Source: Pseudoalteromonas piratica (GTDB taxonomy: Bacteria; Pseudomonadota; Gammaproteobacteria; Enterobacterales; Alteromonadaceae). From it: a DNA stretch of 64,000 nucleotides. Shown piece after piece: positions 35,160 to 45,556 of this stretch. The position numbers were made by a program, and so were the translations under genes. Every line of letters starts with the position of its first letter. Within the stretch, counting starts at the first letter, position 1. The notes beneath the pieces were generated by a model, which did no database searches, was not told the origin of the DNA, and saw nothing but the letters and a program-made list of their open reading frames with translations. The DNA lies in NCBI RefSeq assembly GCF_000788395.1, contig NZ_CP009888.1, positions 806,001 to 870,000 of the forward strand, read 5' to 3'.

Positions 35160-36170
35160 TTGATTTCTTTACAGCACTACCACACATTTGCATTACCCGC
35201 ATGTGCAAATAGCGTGACGCGAATCGAGCATCCTGAGGAACTAGAAAGCATTGATTGGCATACCCCTTACATTATTCTTGGTGAAGGCAGTAACACAATA
35301 TTTGTTGATGACTTCGAAGGTCACATAATTCAAATGGCCAATAGAGGAATAACAGTAACAGATACGGGAACTAGCTATGTTATTCAAGTTGCCGCAGGTG
35401 AAAATTGGCATGACTTTGTATGTCACTGTGTTGAAAAAGGCATGTATGGCCTTGAAAACTTGGCACTTATTCCTGGCACGGTAGGTGCTGCACCCGTACA
35501 AAACATTGGCGCTTATGGTGTTGAGGTTAAAGACTTAATCAGCAGGGTCGTTGGTTTTGACGTCGAAACTGGAGAACAGCAAGTATTAAGTAATAAAGAG
35601 TGTGAATTTGCTTACCGAGATTCAATATTTAAACATGCCTTGTTTGGTAAGTTTGTAATTACAATGGTGGAGTTTGAGTTATCAAAAGAGTGGCAAGCCA
35701 ATTTAAGCTATGGACCCTTGCGATCTTTACAGGCACCAACAGCACAGCAAGTAATGGATGAGGTCGTCGCAATTCGTTCCAGTAAGCTGCCTGATCCAAA
35801 TATACAACCGAACAGTGGCAGCTTTTTTAAAAACCCGATAGTTTTGAAAGAACAAGCGCATGCTCTATTAAGTAACTATCCAAAGATGCCAACTTATCCT
35901 GTGTCTGATACGCATATTAAATTAGCCGCAGGCTGGTTGATTGACCAGGCAAACTTAAAAGGTTTTAAAATAGGCGGGGTTGAAGTCAGTAACAAACAAG
36001 CTTTGGTTTTAATTAATGCAGAAAATGCAGTTAATAACGATTTGATTGCCATGATAAAGCATATTCAAAATGTGATAATGGCAAAATTTGATGTTGCCCT
36101 TGAACATGAGGTAAGGCTCATCGCAAAAAGTGGTGAAACCAAAATAGAGGCAGATAAATGTCACAAATAG
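35160..36170 (+). CDS. murB: UDP-N-acetylenolpyruvoylglucosamine reductase
   Basis: 336 aa, a type I MurB. The start codon is TTG at 35160: the reading (M)ISLQHYHTFALPACANSVTRIEHPEEL aligns with the MurB N-terminus, and no ATG is near; TTGAG eight bases upstream is a weak site. FAD-binding IILGEGSNTIF and LENLALIPGTVGAAPVQNIGAYGVEV are clear, as is the catalytic NSGSFFKNPI. It reduces UDP-GlcNAc-enolpyruvate to UDP-MurNAc with NADPH. Overlaps birA by 13 bases. Confidence 0.95.
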   Translation: MISLQHYHTFALPACANSVTRIEHPEELESIDWHTPYIILGEGSNTIFVDDFEGHIIQMANRGITVTDTGTSYVIQVAAGENWHDFVCHCVEKGMYGLENLALIPGTVGAAPVQNIGAYGVEVKDLISRVVGFDVETGEQQVLSNKECEFAYRDSIFKHALFGKFVITMVEFELSKEWQANLSYGPLRSLQAPTAQQVMDEVVAIRSSKLPDPNIQPNSGSFFKNPIVLKEQAHALLSNYPKMPTYPVSDTHIKLAAGWLIDQANLKGFKIGGVEVSNKQALVLINAENAVNNDLIAMIKHIQNVIMAKFDVALEHEVRLIAKSGETKIEADKCHK

Positions 36171-37150
36171 CGGGTACTAAGCTAGCAATTCTTCAAGCGT
36201 TGAAAAATGGTGAATTTGTTTCAGGTCAGCTTTTGGGAGAAAAATTGGGTATTAGTAGAGCTGCGGTTGCAAAACATATTAAATCACTTGGGGAGCTCGG
36301 CCTAGATATTTACAAAGTCAATAATAAAGGCTATTGCTTGAACCAAGAGATAGCCTTAATTTCGCAGCCTACACTTGAATCTGAATTTCAAAAATTGGCA
36401 GGCCATACTGGTAACTTTGAAACCTATGCCAGTATCGACTCAACGAATACTGAACTAATGCAACGTATAGCAAGTAAGCAAGCTCTTACTTCGGGTACTG
36501 TAGTTGTTGCTGAAATGCAAAATGCGGGTCGTGGTAGGCGCGGCCGTGTTTGGCAATCGCCCTTTGGTGCAAACCTTTATTATAGTTATTACTGGCTACT
36601 TGAGGATGGTTTACAGGCTGCAATGGGGGTGAGTGTAGCGGTGGGATTAGCAATCTACGATTGCATCAAGTCGCTTTATAATATCGAAGTAAATTTGAAA
36701 TGGCCTAACGATATTCTAGTAGATAATCAAAAGTTAGCAGGTGTGTTAGTAGAGCTGGATGGTCAACCCGAAGGCCCTTGCCATTTAGTGATAGGAATTG
36801 GCTTGAATATCGCAATGCCAGAAAGTGCCAGCGAATATATCGATCAAGCTTGGGTTGATTTAAAACGCTTAGGACTTGAGGTAAATAAAAATGAGTTAGC
36901 TGCTGCGCTGACATTTTATTTAGAAAAGCGGTTGGCACAGTATCAAGCTTCAGGTTTAAGTGAAATGTATCAAGAGTGGAACAAGGTTAACGCGTTTGCT
37001 GAACAACTAATTACACTTCATACAGGGCAAAAGGCGTGGCAGGGAATTTGTGTGGGCATCGATAAGCAAGGCGGGCTAGTGTTGCGCCAAGATGGTATTG
37101 AGAAAACATATTACGGCGGCGAAATTTCAGTACGTAAGGTAAACCCATAA
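36158..37150 (+). CDS. birA: biotin-protein ligase / biotin operon repressor
   Basis: 330 aa. N-terminal winged helix (GQLLGEKLGISRAAVAKHIKSLGELG) and catalytic domain with the biotinyl-AMP loop GRGRRGRVW, KWPNDILV and the C-terminal SH3-like part. The HTH indicates a bifunctional BirA that also represses bio genes. Overlaps murB at its start and coaX at its end (TAATG), a tight operon seen in many gammaproteobacteria. Confidence 0.97.
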   Translation: MSQIAGTKLAILQALKNGEFVSGQLLGEKLGISRAAVAKHIKSLGELGLDIYKVNNKGYCLNQEIALISQPTLESEFQKLAGHTGNFETYASIDSTNTELMQRIASKQALTSGTVVVAEMQNAGRGRRGRVWQSPFGANLYYSYYWLLEDGLQAAMGVSVAVGLAIYDCIKSLYNIEVNLKWPNDILVDNQKLAGVLVELDGQPEGPCHLVIGIGLNIAMPESASEYIDQAWVDLKRLGLEVNKNELAAALTFYLEKRLAQYQASGLSEMYQEWNKVNAFAEQLITLHTGQKAWQGICVGIDKQGGLVLRQDGIEKTYYGGEISVRKVNP

Positions 37151-37824
37151 TGAAGTTATTAGTTGACGTAGGTAACACAGCATTAAAACTCGCCCTTTAC
37201 CAAGCGGGCAAAATCACTTTTATTGAGCAGCAAGGCTTGGATTGGCAGTCAATTACGCAAGTTTTAATCGCGAGTGTGCGAGCTAATGCCAAGCTTGATC
37301 AGTTAATTACTACCGCAAAAGCGAATAATGTCGAAACTATCTTTGCGCAGGTAACAGCAGAACACAAAGGTGTTAGTTGTGCTTATCCAGAGTTTCAAAA
37401 CCTAGGCATAGATCGTTGGCTTGTTGTGTTGGCCGCAGCTCATTTATATCCCAAGACATCCTCCATTGTTATCGATGCAGGTACTGCTACAACGGTAGAT
37501 GTATTAATTGATGGCAGTGTGCATAAAGGTGGATGGATTATTCCTGGTATCGATTTGATGATGGAATCAATCACAATGCGTGCAGAAAAAGTATTTGCAA
37601 ATGAAGACGTCACATTTGATAACAAGGTCGGAATAAACACACCAGAAGCGTTAAGCTTTGGCTGTTTGGCTGCAAATTTAGGCTTGGTGCAACAAGTAAG
37701 GGCCTTATTTGGTAAAAATATTCGCGTATTATGTACTGGTGGATACGGAAAACTATTATCAGAGCACATTGAAAATAGCGAATTTATTGAAGATTTAGTA
37801 CTGCGAGGTTTGGTTGCATATTAA
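37150..37824 (+). CDS. coaX: type III pantothenate kinase
   Basis: The 224-aa protein is an ASKHA-fold kinase: LLVDVGNTALKLALY (phosphate 1 region), GIDRWLVVLAA and IVIDAGTATTVDVL (catalytic Asp), GGWIIPGIDLM and VLCTGGYGKLL. It phosphorylates pantothenate, the first step to CoA, and usually needs a monovalent cation. Starts on the last base of the birA stop codon. No coaA is seen in the window. Confidence 0.93.
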   Translation: MKLLVDVGNTALKLALYQAGKITFIEQQGLDWQSITQVLIASVRANAKLDQLITTAKANNVETIFAQVTAEHKGVSCAYPEFQNLGIDRWLVVLAAAHLYPKTSSIVIDAGTATTVDVLIDGSVHKGGWIIPGIDLMMESITMRAEKVFANEDVTFDNKVGINTPEALSFGCLAANLGLVQQVRALFGKNIRVLCTGGYGKLLSEHIENSEFIEDLVLRGLVAY

Positions 37825-37913
37825 AAATTGCATGGTAACAGCATAAATCTGCAGCGATTTGACTAAAACTTGGACGTTTGAAGCGATACTTTCATTTTTT
37901 TTAAAATTAATGG

Positions 37914-37942
37914 TTGCATATCCTAAAACCTTGCCTTAGAAT
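37914..37942 (+). promoter_or_regulatory. promoter of the thrU-tyrU-glyT-thrT-tufB unit
   Basis: TTGCAT (37914-37919), 17-bp spacer, TAGAAT (37937-37942), then a CTCGCCCC discriminator. Position 28 bp before the first tRNA and the GC-rich discriminator fit a stringently controlled stable-RNA promoter. Confidence 0.85.
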
Positions 37943-37969
37943 CTCGCCCCGTACTTAAGCAGTATACGT

Positions 37970-38045
<76 letters not shown>

Positions 38046-38088
38046 TTTTACTTTCACTATATGAAAGTCTAGCTTTAAAAGAATTTGT

Positions 38089-38173
38089 GGAGGGGTTCCC
38101 GAGCGGCCAAAGGGATCAGACTGTAAATCTGACGGCATTGCCTTCGATGGTTCGAATCCGTCCCCCTCCACCA
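38089..38173 (+). tRNA. tRNA-Tyr (GUA)
   Basis: GGAGGGG...CCCCTCC-A-CCA with a long variable arm, as class II tRNAs have. Anticodon stem TCAGA/TCTGA with loop CTGTAAA gives GTA. CCA encoded. Confidence 0.97.
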
Positions 38174-38216
38174 CTTACTCTTGACGGTTAGAGGTAGTTA
38201 AGAACAGGTTCCGAAA

Positions 38217-38291
<75 letters not shown>

Positions 38292-38302
38292 GTTTCTGGT
38301 GT

Positions 38303-38378
38303 GCTGATATAGCTCAGTCGGTAGAGCGCACCCTTGGTAAGGGTGAGGTCGGCAGTTCAAATCTGCCTATCAGCACCA
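38303..38378 (+). tRNA. tRNA-Thr (GGU)
   Basis: GCTGATA...TATCAGC-A-CCA. Anticodon stem CACCC/GGGTG with loop TTGGTAA gives GGT. CCA encoded. Followed by 138 bp to tufB with no clear terminator, so tufB is likely cotranscribed. Confidence 0.97.
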
Positions 38379-38516
38379 GTACCGAGCTATAACCTTTCTT
38401 AAATAATTTCCACTTCCTTTAATTTGTCATAAACTTATTCAATTATTTGAATACGTCTGCGCTTTTTGTAGACACTTTACATGTAATTTTAGTTATATAA
38501 CTTTATAGGTTCCGTC

Positions 38517-39701
38517 ATGGCAAAAGAAAAGTTTGAACGTTCGAAACCGCACGTAAACGTAGGTACAATCGGCCACGTTGACCACGGTAAAACAACTCTA
38601 ACTGCAGCAATCACTAACGTACTTGCAAAAGTATACGGTGGTGAAGCGAAAGACTTCTCAGCAATCGATAACGCTCCAGAAGAGCGTGAGCGTGGTATCA
38701 CAATCTCAACTTCACACGTTGAGTACGATACTCCGACTCGTCACTACGCACACGTAGACTGTCCAGGACACGCGGATTATGTTAAAAACATGATCACTGG
38801 TGCTGCACAGATGGACGGCGCGATCCTAGTAGTAGCTGCGACTGATGGCCCAATGCCACAGACTCGTGAGCACATCCTACTTTCACGTCAGGTTGGTGTA
38901 CCTTACATCGTTGTATTCATGAACAAATGTGACATGGTTGACGACGAAGAACTACTAGAACTAGTAGAGATGGAAGTTCGTGAACTTCTTTCTGAGTACG
39001 ACTTCCCAGGTGACGACCTACCTCTAATCCAAGGTTCAGCGCTTAAAGCGTTAGAAGGCGAGAAAGAGTGGGAAGACAAGATCGTTGAGCTTGCAGAAGC
39101 ACTAGATTCATACATCCCAGAGCCAGAGCGTGACATCGATAAGCCATTCCTAATGCCTATCGAAGACGTATTCTCAATCCAAGGCCGTGGTACAGTAGTA
39201 ACAGGTCGTGTTGAGCGCGGTATCATCAACGTGAATGACGAAGTAGAAATCGTAGGTATTAAAGAAACTACAACTACTACTTGTACGGGTGTTGAAATGT
39301 TCCGTAAGCTTCTAGACGAAGGTCGTGCAGGTGAGAACATTGGTGCACTTCTACGTGGTACTAAGCGTGACGAAGTTGAGCGTGGTCAGGTTCTATGTAA
39401 GCCTGGTTCAATCACTCCTCACACGAAGTTCACTTCAGAAGTATACGTACTTTCTAAAGACGAAGGTGGTCGTCACACGCCATTCTTCAAAGGCTACCGT
39501 CCACAGTTCTACTTCCGTACAACTGACGTAACTGGTGATATCCAATTACCAGATGGCGTAGAAATGGTAATGCCAGGTGACAACATCAAGATGACTGTTG
39601 AGCTAATCGTTCCAATCGCGATGGACGAAGGTCTACGTTTCGCGATCCGTGAAGGTGGCCGTACAGTAGGTGCTGGTGTTGTTGCAACTATCGAAGACTA
39701 A
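38517..39701 (+). CDS. tufB: elongation factor Tu, copy B
   Basis: 394 aa with GTPase motifs [16 protein letters not shown] and NKCD. Carries aminoacyl-tRNA to the ribosome. The nucleotide sequence from the ATG to 36 bases past the stop (38517-39737) appears identical to the tufA copy at 57812-59032, whereas the upstream flank differs. Lies after four tRNA genes as in E. coli. Codon use is highly biased, as expected for a very abundant protein. No strong Shine-Dalgarno: AGGTTCCGTC precedes the ATG. Confidence 0.99.
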   Translation: MAKEKFERSKPHVNVGTIGHVDHGKTTLTAAITNVLAKVYGGEAKDFSAIDNAPEERERGITISTSHVEYDTPTRHYAHVDCPGHADYVKNMITGAAQMDGAILVVAATDGPMPQTREHILLSRQVGVPYIVVFMNKCDMVDDEELLELVEMEVRELLSEYDFPGDDLPLIQGSALKALEGEKEWEDKIVELAEALDSYIPEPERDIDKPFLMPIEDVFSIQGRGTVVTGRVERGIINVNDEVEIVGIKETTTTTCTGVEMFRKLLDEGRAGENIGALLRGTKRDEVERGQVLCKPGSITPHTKFTSEVYVLSKDEGGRHTPFFKGYRPQFYFRTTDVTGDIQLPDGVEMVMPGDNIKMTVELIVPIAMDEGLRFAIREGGRTVGAGVVATIED

Positions 39702-39728
39702 TTCTTGATAGTTAATGCATAAGCATTG

Positions 39729-39762
39729 AAAAACCCGCGTAAATAGTTACGCGGGTTTTTTT
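39729..39762 (+). terminator. tufB terminator
   Basis: AAACCCGCGTAA (39731-39742), ATAG loop, TTACGCGGGTTT (39747-39758) and a T-run. The first bases of the 5' arm are shared with the tufA terminator; the rest differs but still pairs. Confidence 0.95.
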
Positions 39763-39919
39763 CATTTTTAACATTCGTTGCGGTCTTGTACATAGTTTGA
39801 ACTACAGTTGTTCAAACTGTAAGCAATCAAATGTAATAGGCTTAATCAAAAATAAGCTAATTTTTGTACATTTTATTGCTGTAAATACGTCACTAACAGA
39901 TGATGTTGTCATCAACTAG

Positions 39920-39928
39920 TGTTATACT
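39920..39928 (+). promoter_or_regulatory. candidate promoter of the second EF-G gene
   Basis: TGTTATACT: extended -10 (TGn plus TATACT at 39923-39928) followed by a CCGCGCG discriminator, 35 bp before the ATG. The -35 region is not convincing. Confidence 0.6.
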
Positions 39929-39963
39929 CCGCGCGAAAAATTTTAATTAATTAGAGTAAAGAA

Positions 39964-42045
39964 ATGGCTGATTTATCTAAGTACAGAAATATCGGTATTT
40001 TTGCCCACGTAGATGCGGGTAAAACGACTACAACAGAACGTATCCTTAAGCTTACTGGTAAAATCCACAAAACTGGTGAAGTTCACGATGGTGAATCTAC
40101 AACTGACTTCATGGAACAGGAAGCTGAGCGTGGTATTACAATCCAGTCAGCAGCTGTAACGTGTGAGTGGAAAGGTCACCGTTTAAACGTAATCGATACT
40201 CCTGGACACGTTGACTTCACAGTTGAAGTATATCGTTCACTTAAAGTTCTTGATGGTGGTATCGGTGTATTCTGTGGTTCTGGTGGTGTTGAGCCGCAAT
40301 CAGAAACTAACTGGCGTTATGCGAACGAGTCAGAAGTTGCTCGTTGTATCTTCGTAAACAAACTAGACCGTATGGGTGCTGACTTCTACCGCGTAGTAGA
40401 TCAAGTAACAAATGTTCTTGGTGCAAACCCACTAGTTATGACATTACCAATCGGTATCGAAGATGATTTCGTTGGTGTTGTAGACGTACTAGAGAAAAAA
40501 GCATACGTTTGGGATGACTCAGGTCTTCCTGAAAACTATGAAGTACAAGACGTTCCTGCAGACATGGTTGACAAAGTTGAAGAATACCATGAGATGCTAA
40601 TCGAAACTGCTGTTGAGCAAGACGATGACCTAATGGAAGCGTACATGGAAGGTGAAATCCCTTCAATGGAACAAATTAAAGCATGTATCCGTAAAGGTAC
40701 ACGTGATCTAGCGTTCTTCCCAACTTACTGTGGTTCTGCATTCAAAAACAAGGGTGTTCAATTAGTTCTTGACGCTGTTGTTGATTACCTTCCAGCACCA
40801 ACTGAAGTTGACCCTCAGCCACTAACTGATCCTGAAACAGGTGAGCCAACTGGTGAAGTTGCAACTGTTGACGCTGAAGAGCCGTTAAAAGCGCTAGCGT
40901 TCAAAATCATGGATGACCGTTTCGGTGCACTTACATTCATCCGTATCTACTCAGGTCGCATGAAGAAAGGTGATACAGTACTTAACTCAGCAACGGGTAA
41001 AACAGAACGTATCGGCCGTATGGTAGAGATGCAAGCTGACGACCGTAACGAAATCACTGAAGCACAAGCGGGTGACATCATTGCAGTTGTAGGTATGAAG
41101 AACGTTCAAACAGGTCACACGCTATGTGATCCTAAGCACGAATGTACTCTTGAAGCGATGATCTTCCCTGATCCGGTAATCTCAATCGCTGTTGCACCTA
41201 AAGATAAAGGTGGTAACGAGAAGATGGGTATCGCTATCGGTAAGATGGTTGCAGAAGATCCGTCATTCCAGGTTGAAACTGACGAAGATTCAGGTGAAAC
41301 AATCCTTAAAGGTATGGGTGAATTACACCTAGACATCAAGGTTGATATCCTTAAGCGTACTTACGGTGTAGACCTTGTTGTTGGTCAGCCTCAGGTTGCT
41401 TACCGTGAAACTATCACGCAAGAAATCGAAGACAGCTACACGCACAAGAAGCAATCAGGTGGTTCTGGTCAGTTCGGTAAGATCGACTACCGCATCAAGC
41501 CAGGCGAGCAAAACTCAGGCTTCACTTTCTCATCTTCAGTAGTTGGTGGTAACGTTCCTAAGGAATTCTGGCCAGCAGTTGAGAAAGGCTTCGCATCTAT
41601 GATGGAAGAAGGTGTTCTTGCAGGCTTCCCAGTACTAGACGTTGAAGTTGAGCTATTCGACGGTGCTTTCCACGCAGTTGACTCATCAGCAATCGCGTTC
41701 GAAATCGCAGCGAAAGGTGCATTCCGTCAGTCAATTCCAAAAGCAGGTCCTCAACTTCTTGAGCCAATCATGAAAGTTGATGTGTTCACACCAGAAGACA
41801 ACGTAGGTGACGTAATCGGTGACCTTAACCGTCGTCGTGGTATGATCAAAGACCAAGAAGCTGGCGCAATGGGCGTTCGCATCAAGGGTGACGTACCGCT
41901 TTCAGAAATGTTCGGTTACATTGGTCACCTTCGTACAATTACTTCAGGTCGTGGTCAGTTCTCAATGGAGTTCTCACACTACTCTGCATGTCCAGCAAAC
42001 GTTGCTGAGACAGTAATTGCTGAACAAAAAGAAAAGAATAAGTAA
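39964..42045 (+). CDS. elongation factor G, second copy (EF-G2 type)
   Basis: The 693-aa protein is a complete EF-G: G1 [14 protein letters not shown]2 RGITI, G3 DTPGHVD, G4 NKLD, and domains II-V. It differs widely from the str-operon copy (for example [33 protein letters not shown]), lacks a dozen residues, and matches the EF-G2 copy I know from Vibrio and relatives. It has its own extended -10 promoter and terminator, and stands between tufB and tRNA-Trp, where E. coli has nothing. Possibly specialised for stress, recycling or growth phase; its role is not established from sequence. Confidence 0.93.
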   Translation: MADLSKYRNIGIFAHVDAGKTTTTERILKLTGKIHKTGEVHDGESTTDFMEQEAERGITIQSAAVTCEWKGHRLNVIDTPGHVDFTVEVYRSLKVLDGGIGVFCGSGGVEPQSETNWRYANESEVARCIFVNKLDRMGADFYRVVDQVTNVLGANPLVMTLPIGIEDDFVGVVDVLEKKAYVWDDSGLPENYEVQDVPADMVDKVEEYHEMLIETAVEQDDDLMEAYMEGEIPSMEQIKACIRKGTRDLAFFPTYCGSAFKNKGVQLVLDAVVDYLPAPTEVDPQPLTDPETGEPTGEVATVDAEEPLKALAFKIMDDRFGALTFIRIYSGRMKKGDTVLNSATGKTERIGRMVEMQADDRNEITEAQAGDIIAVVGMKNVQTGHTLCDPKHECTLEAMIFPDPVISIAVAPKDKGGNEKMGIAIGKMVAEDPSFQVETDEDSGETILKGMGELHLDIKVDILKRTYGVDLVVGQPQVAYRETITQEIEDSYTHKKQSGGSGQFGKIDYRIKPGEQNSGFTFSSSVVGGNVPKEFWPAVEKGFASMMEEGVLAGFPVLDVEVELFDGAFHAVDSSAIAFEIAAKGAFRQSIPKAGPQLLEPIMKVDVFTPEDNVGDVIGDLNRRRGMIKDQEAGAMGVRIKGDVPLSEMFGYIGHLRTITSGRGQFSMEFSHYSACPANVAETVIAEQKEKNK

Positions 42046-42064
42046 TTAAACTTTTCTAAGTTCT

Positions 42065-42092
42065 AAAAACCCAGCTTTTGCTGGGTTTTTTA
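42065..42092 (+). terminator. terminator of the second EF-G gene
   Basis: AAACCCAGC-TTTT-GCTGGGTTT with flanking A-run and T-run, 22 bases past the stop. Confidence 0.95.
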
Positions 42093-42166
42093 TTGACTAA
42101 ATTTTAAAAACCTAAAACTGAAATACTGCAAAGTTAAGATAATTGAGCAGTGAGCATCTTTTACCC

Positions 42167-42194
42167 TTGTTTTAAAAGATTTGGTCAGTATAAT
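42167..42194 (+). promoter_or_regulatory. tRNA-Trp promoter
   Basis: TTGTTT (42167-42172), 16-bp spacer, TATAAT (42189-42194), 15 bp before the tRNA. May also serve secE-nusG, which follow without a terminator. Confidence 0.75.
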
Positions 42195-42209
42195 GGGCTT
42201 CCACTTTGC

Positions 42210-42286
42210 AGGGGCGTAGTTCCAATTGGTAGAACAGCGGTCTCCAAAACCGACGGTTACGGGTTCGAGTCCTGTCGCCCCTGCCA
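42210..42286 (+). tRNA. tRNA-Trp (CCA)
   Basis: AGGGGCG...CGCCCCT-G-CCA. The anticodon loop TCTCCAAA gives CCA. Encoded 3' CCA. It lies just before secE-nusG and is probably cotranscribed with them. Confidence 0.97.
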
Positions 42287-42415
42287 CTTTAATTCGAAGT
42301 CTAAACCTGATAATTTGTTTTTTTGATTGCTAAGTAAATTATAAAGTTTGGATTTTATGGATTAACCCTGTCTTAGTGACGGGGTTGTTGTGTCTGGTAT
42401 TAAGGTAAATTAATT

Positions 42416-42793
42416 ATGAGCGCGAATGTAGAAGCTCCATCAAGCTCAATGGATGCATTAAAATGGATTGTTTCAATTGCACTGCTTGCAGGCGCAGTTG
42501 TTGGCAATTATATGTTTGAAGACCAATCTGTACTATTGCGTGCAATTGGTGTAGTGATTGCAATTGCTGCAGGCCTTGGTGTTGCAGCGTTAACGAGTAA
42601 AGGTCAAGAATTTATCGCCTTTGCTAAAGAAGCGAAGTTAGAAGTGCGTAAAGTGGTGTGGCCAACACGCCAAGAAACGGTTCAAACTACTTTTATCGTG
42701 ATGATTGCTACAGTAATCACAGCGCTAATCCTGTGGGGTTTAGACGGCGCATTATTTAGAATTGTTGGCTTTTTAACTGGATTGGAGATCTGA
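42416..42793 (+). CDS. secE: preprotein translocase subunit SecE
   Basis: 125 aa with three hydrophobic helices, the long gammaproteobacterial form, and the conserved cytoplasmic block [24 protein letters not shown]. It clamps SecY in the translocase. Four bases separate it from nusG. Confidence 0.97.
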   Translation: MSANVEAPSSSMDALKWIVSIALLAGAVVGNYMFEDQSVLLRAIGVVIAIAAGLGVAALTSKGQEFIAFAKEAKLEVRKVVWPTRQETVQTTFIVMIATVITALILWGLDGALFRIVGFLTGLEI

Positions 42794-42797
42794 TCCC

Positions 42798-43355
42798 ATG
42801 GCGGATGAGAACAAAGAAAAGAAACTACGCTGGTACGTAGTACAAGCATTTTCTGGTTTTGAGAAACGTGTTGCTCAAACAATTATTGAGCATATTAAAA
42901 TCCAAGGTCTTGAAGACAGTTTTGGTGAAGTTTTAGTTCCTACTGAAGAAGTAGTTGAAATGAAATCAGGCCAAAAACGTCGTTCAGAGCGTAAATTTTT
43001 CCCAGGCTATGTACTGGTTGAAATGGACATGAATGATGCAAGTTGGCACTTAGTTAACAGCACACCTCGTGTAATGGGCTTTATTGGTGGTACATCAGAT
43101 CGCCCTGCGCCAATCAGCAAAAAAGAAGCTGATCGTATTCTGAATCGTTTACAAGAAAACGCAGATGCACCTAAGCCGGCTACGTTATTTGAGCCAGGTG
43201 AAGTGGTACGTGTTACTGATGGTCCATTTGCTGACTTTAACGGTGTTGTTGAAGAGGTCGACTACGACCGTAGCCGTTTGAAGGTATCAGTACTTATCTT
43301 TGGTCGTTCTACACCAGTAGAATTAGAATTTGGTCAGGTTGAAGCTGATAAATAA
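42798..43355 (+). CDS. nusG: transcription termination/antitermination factor NusG
   Basis: 185 aa. N-terminal NGN domain ([56 protein letters not shown]) and C-terminal KOW domain ([23 protein letters not shown]). It couples RNA polymerase with Rho and the ribosome and takes part in the rRNA antitermination complex. Followed by a terminator. Confidence 0.99.
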   Translation: MADENKEKKLRWYVVQAFSGFEKRVAQTIIEHIKIQGLEDSFGEVLVPTEEVVEMKSGQKRRSERKFFPGYVLVEMDMNDASWHLVNSTPRVMGFIGGTSDRPAPISKKEADRILNRLQENADAPKPATLFEPGEVVRVTDGPFADFNGVVEEVDYDRSRLKVSVLIFGRSTPVELEFGQVEADK

Positions 43356-43376
43356 TTCTTAAAAGATCATATTGAA

Positions 43377-43411
43377 AAAGGCCGCTGGTTAATCTATAAT
43401 CAGCGGCCTTT
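43377..43411 (+). terminator. secE-nusG terminator
   Basis: AAAGGCCGCTG / CAGCGGCCTTT, a perfect 11-bp stem with a 13-base loop and a short T-run. Confidence 0.88.
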
Positions 43412-43440
43412 TGTTATCTGGTGATAGCAAAAGATAGAAT
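43411..43440 (+). promoter_or_regulatory. candidate rplK-rplA promoter
   Basis: TTGTTA (43411-43416), 18-bp spacer, TAGAAT (43435-43440). It directly abuts the nusG terminator, as P-L11 does in related genomes. The leader to rplK is about 70 nt and could include the L1 autoregulatory site, which I could not fold with certainty. Confidence 0.5.
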
Positions 43441-43515
43441 TTTTTAATTTGGGAAGCCGCTTGAGTACGTGTCCTCGCACGCACAAGGCTAAGACCCACT
43501 TATGAGGTTATTAAA

Positions 43516-43944
43516 ATGGCAAAGAAAGTTGAAGCTCTAATCAAGCTACAAGTTGCTGCTGGTATGGCTAACCCTAGTCCTCCAGTAGGTCCTGCACTAG
43601 GTCAACACGGTGTAAACATCATGGAATTCTGTAAAGCGTTCAACGCACGTACAGAGTCTATCGAGAAAGGTGCACCGGTTCCTGTAATCATTTCTGTTTA
43701 CAACGACCGTTCATTCACTTTTGATATGAAAACACCACCTGCTTCTTACCTTCTTAAGAAGGCTGCAGGTATCAAGTCTGGTTCTGGCCGTCCTAACACT
43801 GAGAAAGTTGGTACTGTAACACGTGCACAACTTGAAGAGATCGTTGAGACTAAACGTCCTGACCTTACTGCTGCTGATATGGATGCAGCTGTACGCACGA
43901 TTGCAGGTTCTGCACGTGCAATGGGCTTGAATGTAGAAGGGTAA
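43516..43944 (+). CDS. rplK: 50S ribosomal protein L11
   Basis: 142 aa, [43 protein letters not shown], full length. Part of the GTPase-associated centre and needed for RelA activation. First gene of the L11-L1 unit, six bases before rplA. Confidence 0.99.
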   Translation: MAKKVEALIKLQVAAGMANPSPPVGPALGQHGVNIMEFCKAFNARTESIEKGAPVPVIISVYNDRSFTFDMKTPPASYLLKKAAGIKSGSGRPNTEKVGTVTRAQLEEIVETKRPDLTAADMDAAVRTIAGSARAMGLNVEG

Positions 43945-43950
43945 TTGAGA

Positions 43951-44655
43951 ATGGCTAAATTAACTAAGCGTATGCGCGTAATCCGCGAAAAAGTTGACGT
44001 AACTAAAGAGTACGAAATCAACGAAGCTGTTGCTCTTCTTAAAGAACTAGCTACTGCTAAATTCACTGAAAGTGTTGACGTTGCTGTAAACCTTGGCATC
44101 GACGCTCGTAAATCAGACCAAAACGTACGTGGTGCAACTGTACTACCACACGGTACTGGTCGTGAAGTACGCGTTGCTGTATTCACTCAAGGTGCAAATG
44201 CAGATGCTGCTAAAGAAGCTGGTGCTGATTTAGTTGGTATGGACGACCTTGCTGAGCAGGTTAAGAAAGGCGAAATGAACTTTGACGTTGTTGTTGCTTC
44301 TCCAGATGCAATGCGCGTTGTTGGTCAACTAGGTCAAATCCTAGGTCCACGTGGTCTTATGCCTAACCCTAAAACTGGTACTGTAACGCCTAACGTTGCA
44401 GAAGCAGTTAAAAACGCTAAAGCTGGTCAGGTTCGTTACCGCAACGACAAGAACGGTATTATCCACACTACTATCGGTAAAGTAGATTTTGATGCAAACC
44501 AACTTCAAGAAAACCTTGAAGCGTTAATCATCGCTCTTAAGAAGGCTAAGCCTTCACAAGCGAAAGGTACTTTCCTTAAGAAAGTAAGCATCTCTACTAC
44601 TATGGGTGCTGGTGTTGCTGTAGACCAAGCTTCTCTGAATACTCAAGTAGTATAA
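43951..44655 (+). CDS. rplA: 50S ribosomal protein L1
   Basis: 234 aa from the ATG at 43951, the same length as E. coli L1; a TTG two codons earlier is not needed. The block [22 protein letters not shown] is typical. L1 forms the stalk at the E site and represses its own operon in E. coli. Confidence 0.98.
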   Translation: MAKLTKRMRVIREKVDVTKEYEINEAVALLKELATAKFTESVDVAVNLGIDARKSDQNVRGATVLPHGTGREVRVAVFTQGANADAAKEAGADLVGMDDLAEQVKKGEMNFDVVVASPDAMRVVGQLGQILGPRGLMPNPKTGTVTPNVAEAVKNAKAGQVRYRNDKNGIIHTTIGKVDFDANQLQENLEALIIALKKAKPSQAKGTFLKKVSISTTMGAGVAVDQASLNTQVV

Positions 44656-44674
44656 TTTAGAGAATGGCGTTTAC

Positions 44675-44712
44675 ATGGCGCAAAAATTACACTATAATTT
44701 TGCGCCATTTTG
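44675..44712 (+). terminator. hairpin after rplA
   Basis: ATGGCGCAAAAATT (44675-44688) pairs with AATTTTGCGCCAT (44696-44708) with one bulged A, then TTTTG. It probably ends the L11 unit partially. Confidence 0.8.
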
Positions 44713-44756
44713 TTGAGTTAATAACTTAACAATAGAACCAAATTCGGGTTGGAGTC

Positions 44757-44762
44757 TATAAT
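44757..44762 (+). promoter_or_regulatory. candidate rplJL-rpoBC promoter (-10)
   Basis: TATAAT followed by a TTCGCGC discriminator, placed just before the conserved L10 leader. No good -35 hexamer is visible at 16-18 bp. Confidence 0.5.
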
Positions 44763-44774
44763 TTCGCGCTTGTT

Positions 44775-44981
44775 TCAAGCAAAAGCGATAAATTAGGCTT
44801 TCGTCCAAGACCGTAGGTGCAAGCCACTTGGTAAGCTTAATTTCCTACGTAGACGGTGTGAATCCCCAGCAAGATTTTTCCTAATCTTCTGGCTCTCGCC
44901 GTAAAAAGCACTTCTAATCTTAATTTTGATTAGAAGATGAGTAAACAGGGGCTTGTCCCCATAGAACCAGGAGTAACACCC
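44775..44981 (+). promoter_or_regulatory. L10 leader (L10/L7-L12 autoregulatory mRNA region)
   Basis: The 326-bp gap between rplA and rplJ holds the hairpin, a promoter and about 200 nt of leader. The leader contains AGGTGCAAGCCACTTGG, CCTACGTAGACGGTGTGA, a perfect hairpin CTTCTAATC/GATTAGAAG (44911-44919/44928-44936) and GGGG-CTTGT-CCCC (44948-44960) ahead of the rplJ ribosome site. Position, length and phrases match the L10 leader family, where the L10(L12)4 complex represses translation. I did not resolve the whole fold. Confidence 0.75.
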
Positions 44982-45476
44982 ATGGCGTTAAATCTTCAAG
45001 ACAAAAAAGCAATTGTTGCTGAAGTTAACGAAGCTGCCAAAGGTGCTCTTTCTGCAGTTGTTGCAGATTCTCGTGGTGTAACTGTAGATGCTATCACTGC
45101 CCTTCGTAAAGAAGCTCGTGAAGCAGGCGTTTGGATGAAGGTTGTTCGTAACACTTTAGCTAAACGTGCTGTTGAAGGTACTGATTATGAGTGTCTAAAT
45201 GAGTCACTAGTTGGCCCTAGCTTAATTGCTTTCTCTTCTGAGCACCCAGGTGCTGCAGCGCGTATCTTTAAAGATTTCGCGAAGAAGAATGAAAACTTTG
45301 AAGTTAAAACGGCGGCTTTTGAAGGTAACGTTGTAGACGCAGATATGCTTGCTACACTACCTACATACGACGAAGCAGTTGCACGCTTAATGAGCGCTAT
45401 GAAAGAAGCGTCTGCTGGTAAATTGTGTAAAACAATTGAAGCAGTACGTGTACAGAAAGCTGAGCAAGCTGCTTAA
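44982..45476 (+). CDS. rplJ: 50S ribosomal protein L10
   Basis: 164 aa from the ATG at 44982 with CCAGGAG upstream. (M)[32 protein letters not shown] is the usual start; an upstream in-frame ATG at 44937 falls in the leader. L10 anchors the L7/L12 stalk. Followed by rplL after 80 bp. Confidence 0.98.
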   Translation: MALNLQDKKAIVAEVNEAAKGALSAVVADSRGVTVDAITALRKEAREAGVWMKVVRNTLAKRAVEGTDYECLNESLVGPSLIAFSSEHPGAAARIFKDFAKKNENFEVKTAAFEGNVVDADMLATLPTYDEAVARLMSAMKEASAGKLCKTIEAVRVQKAEQAA

Positions 45477-45556
45477 TTTTAAGCTGTTTTTTGTTCTTTT
45501 TCGGTGTAAAGTATTTTTTGAACCCTTAATGGTTCGTAATTATTAGGAAATTTGAA

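Noticed and set aside
38903..39340. A 145-codon antisense frame inside tufB, repeated inside tufA (58198-58635)
   Set aside because: It is Ser/Arg/Thr-rich, the usual shadow of a strongly codon-biased gene on the opposite strand. Its duplication merely follows the identical tuf genes.
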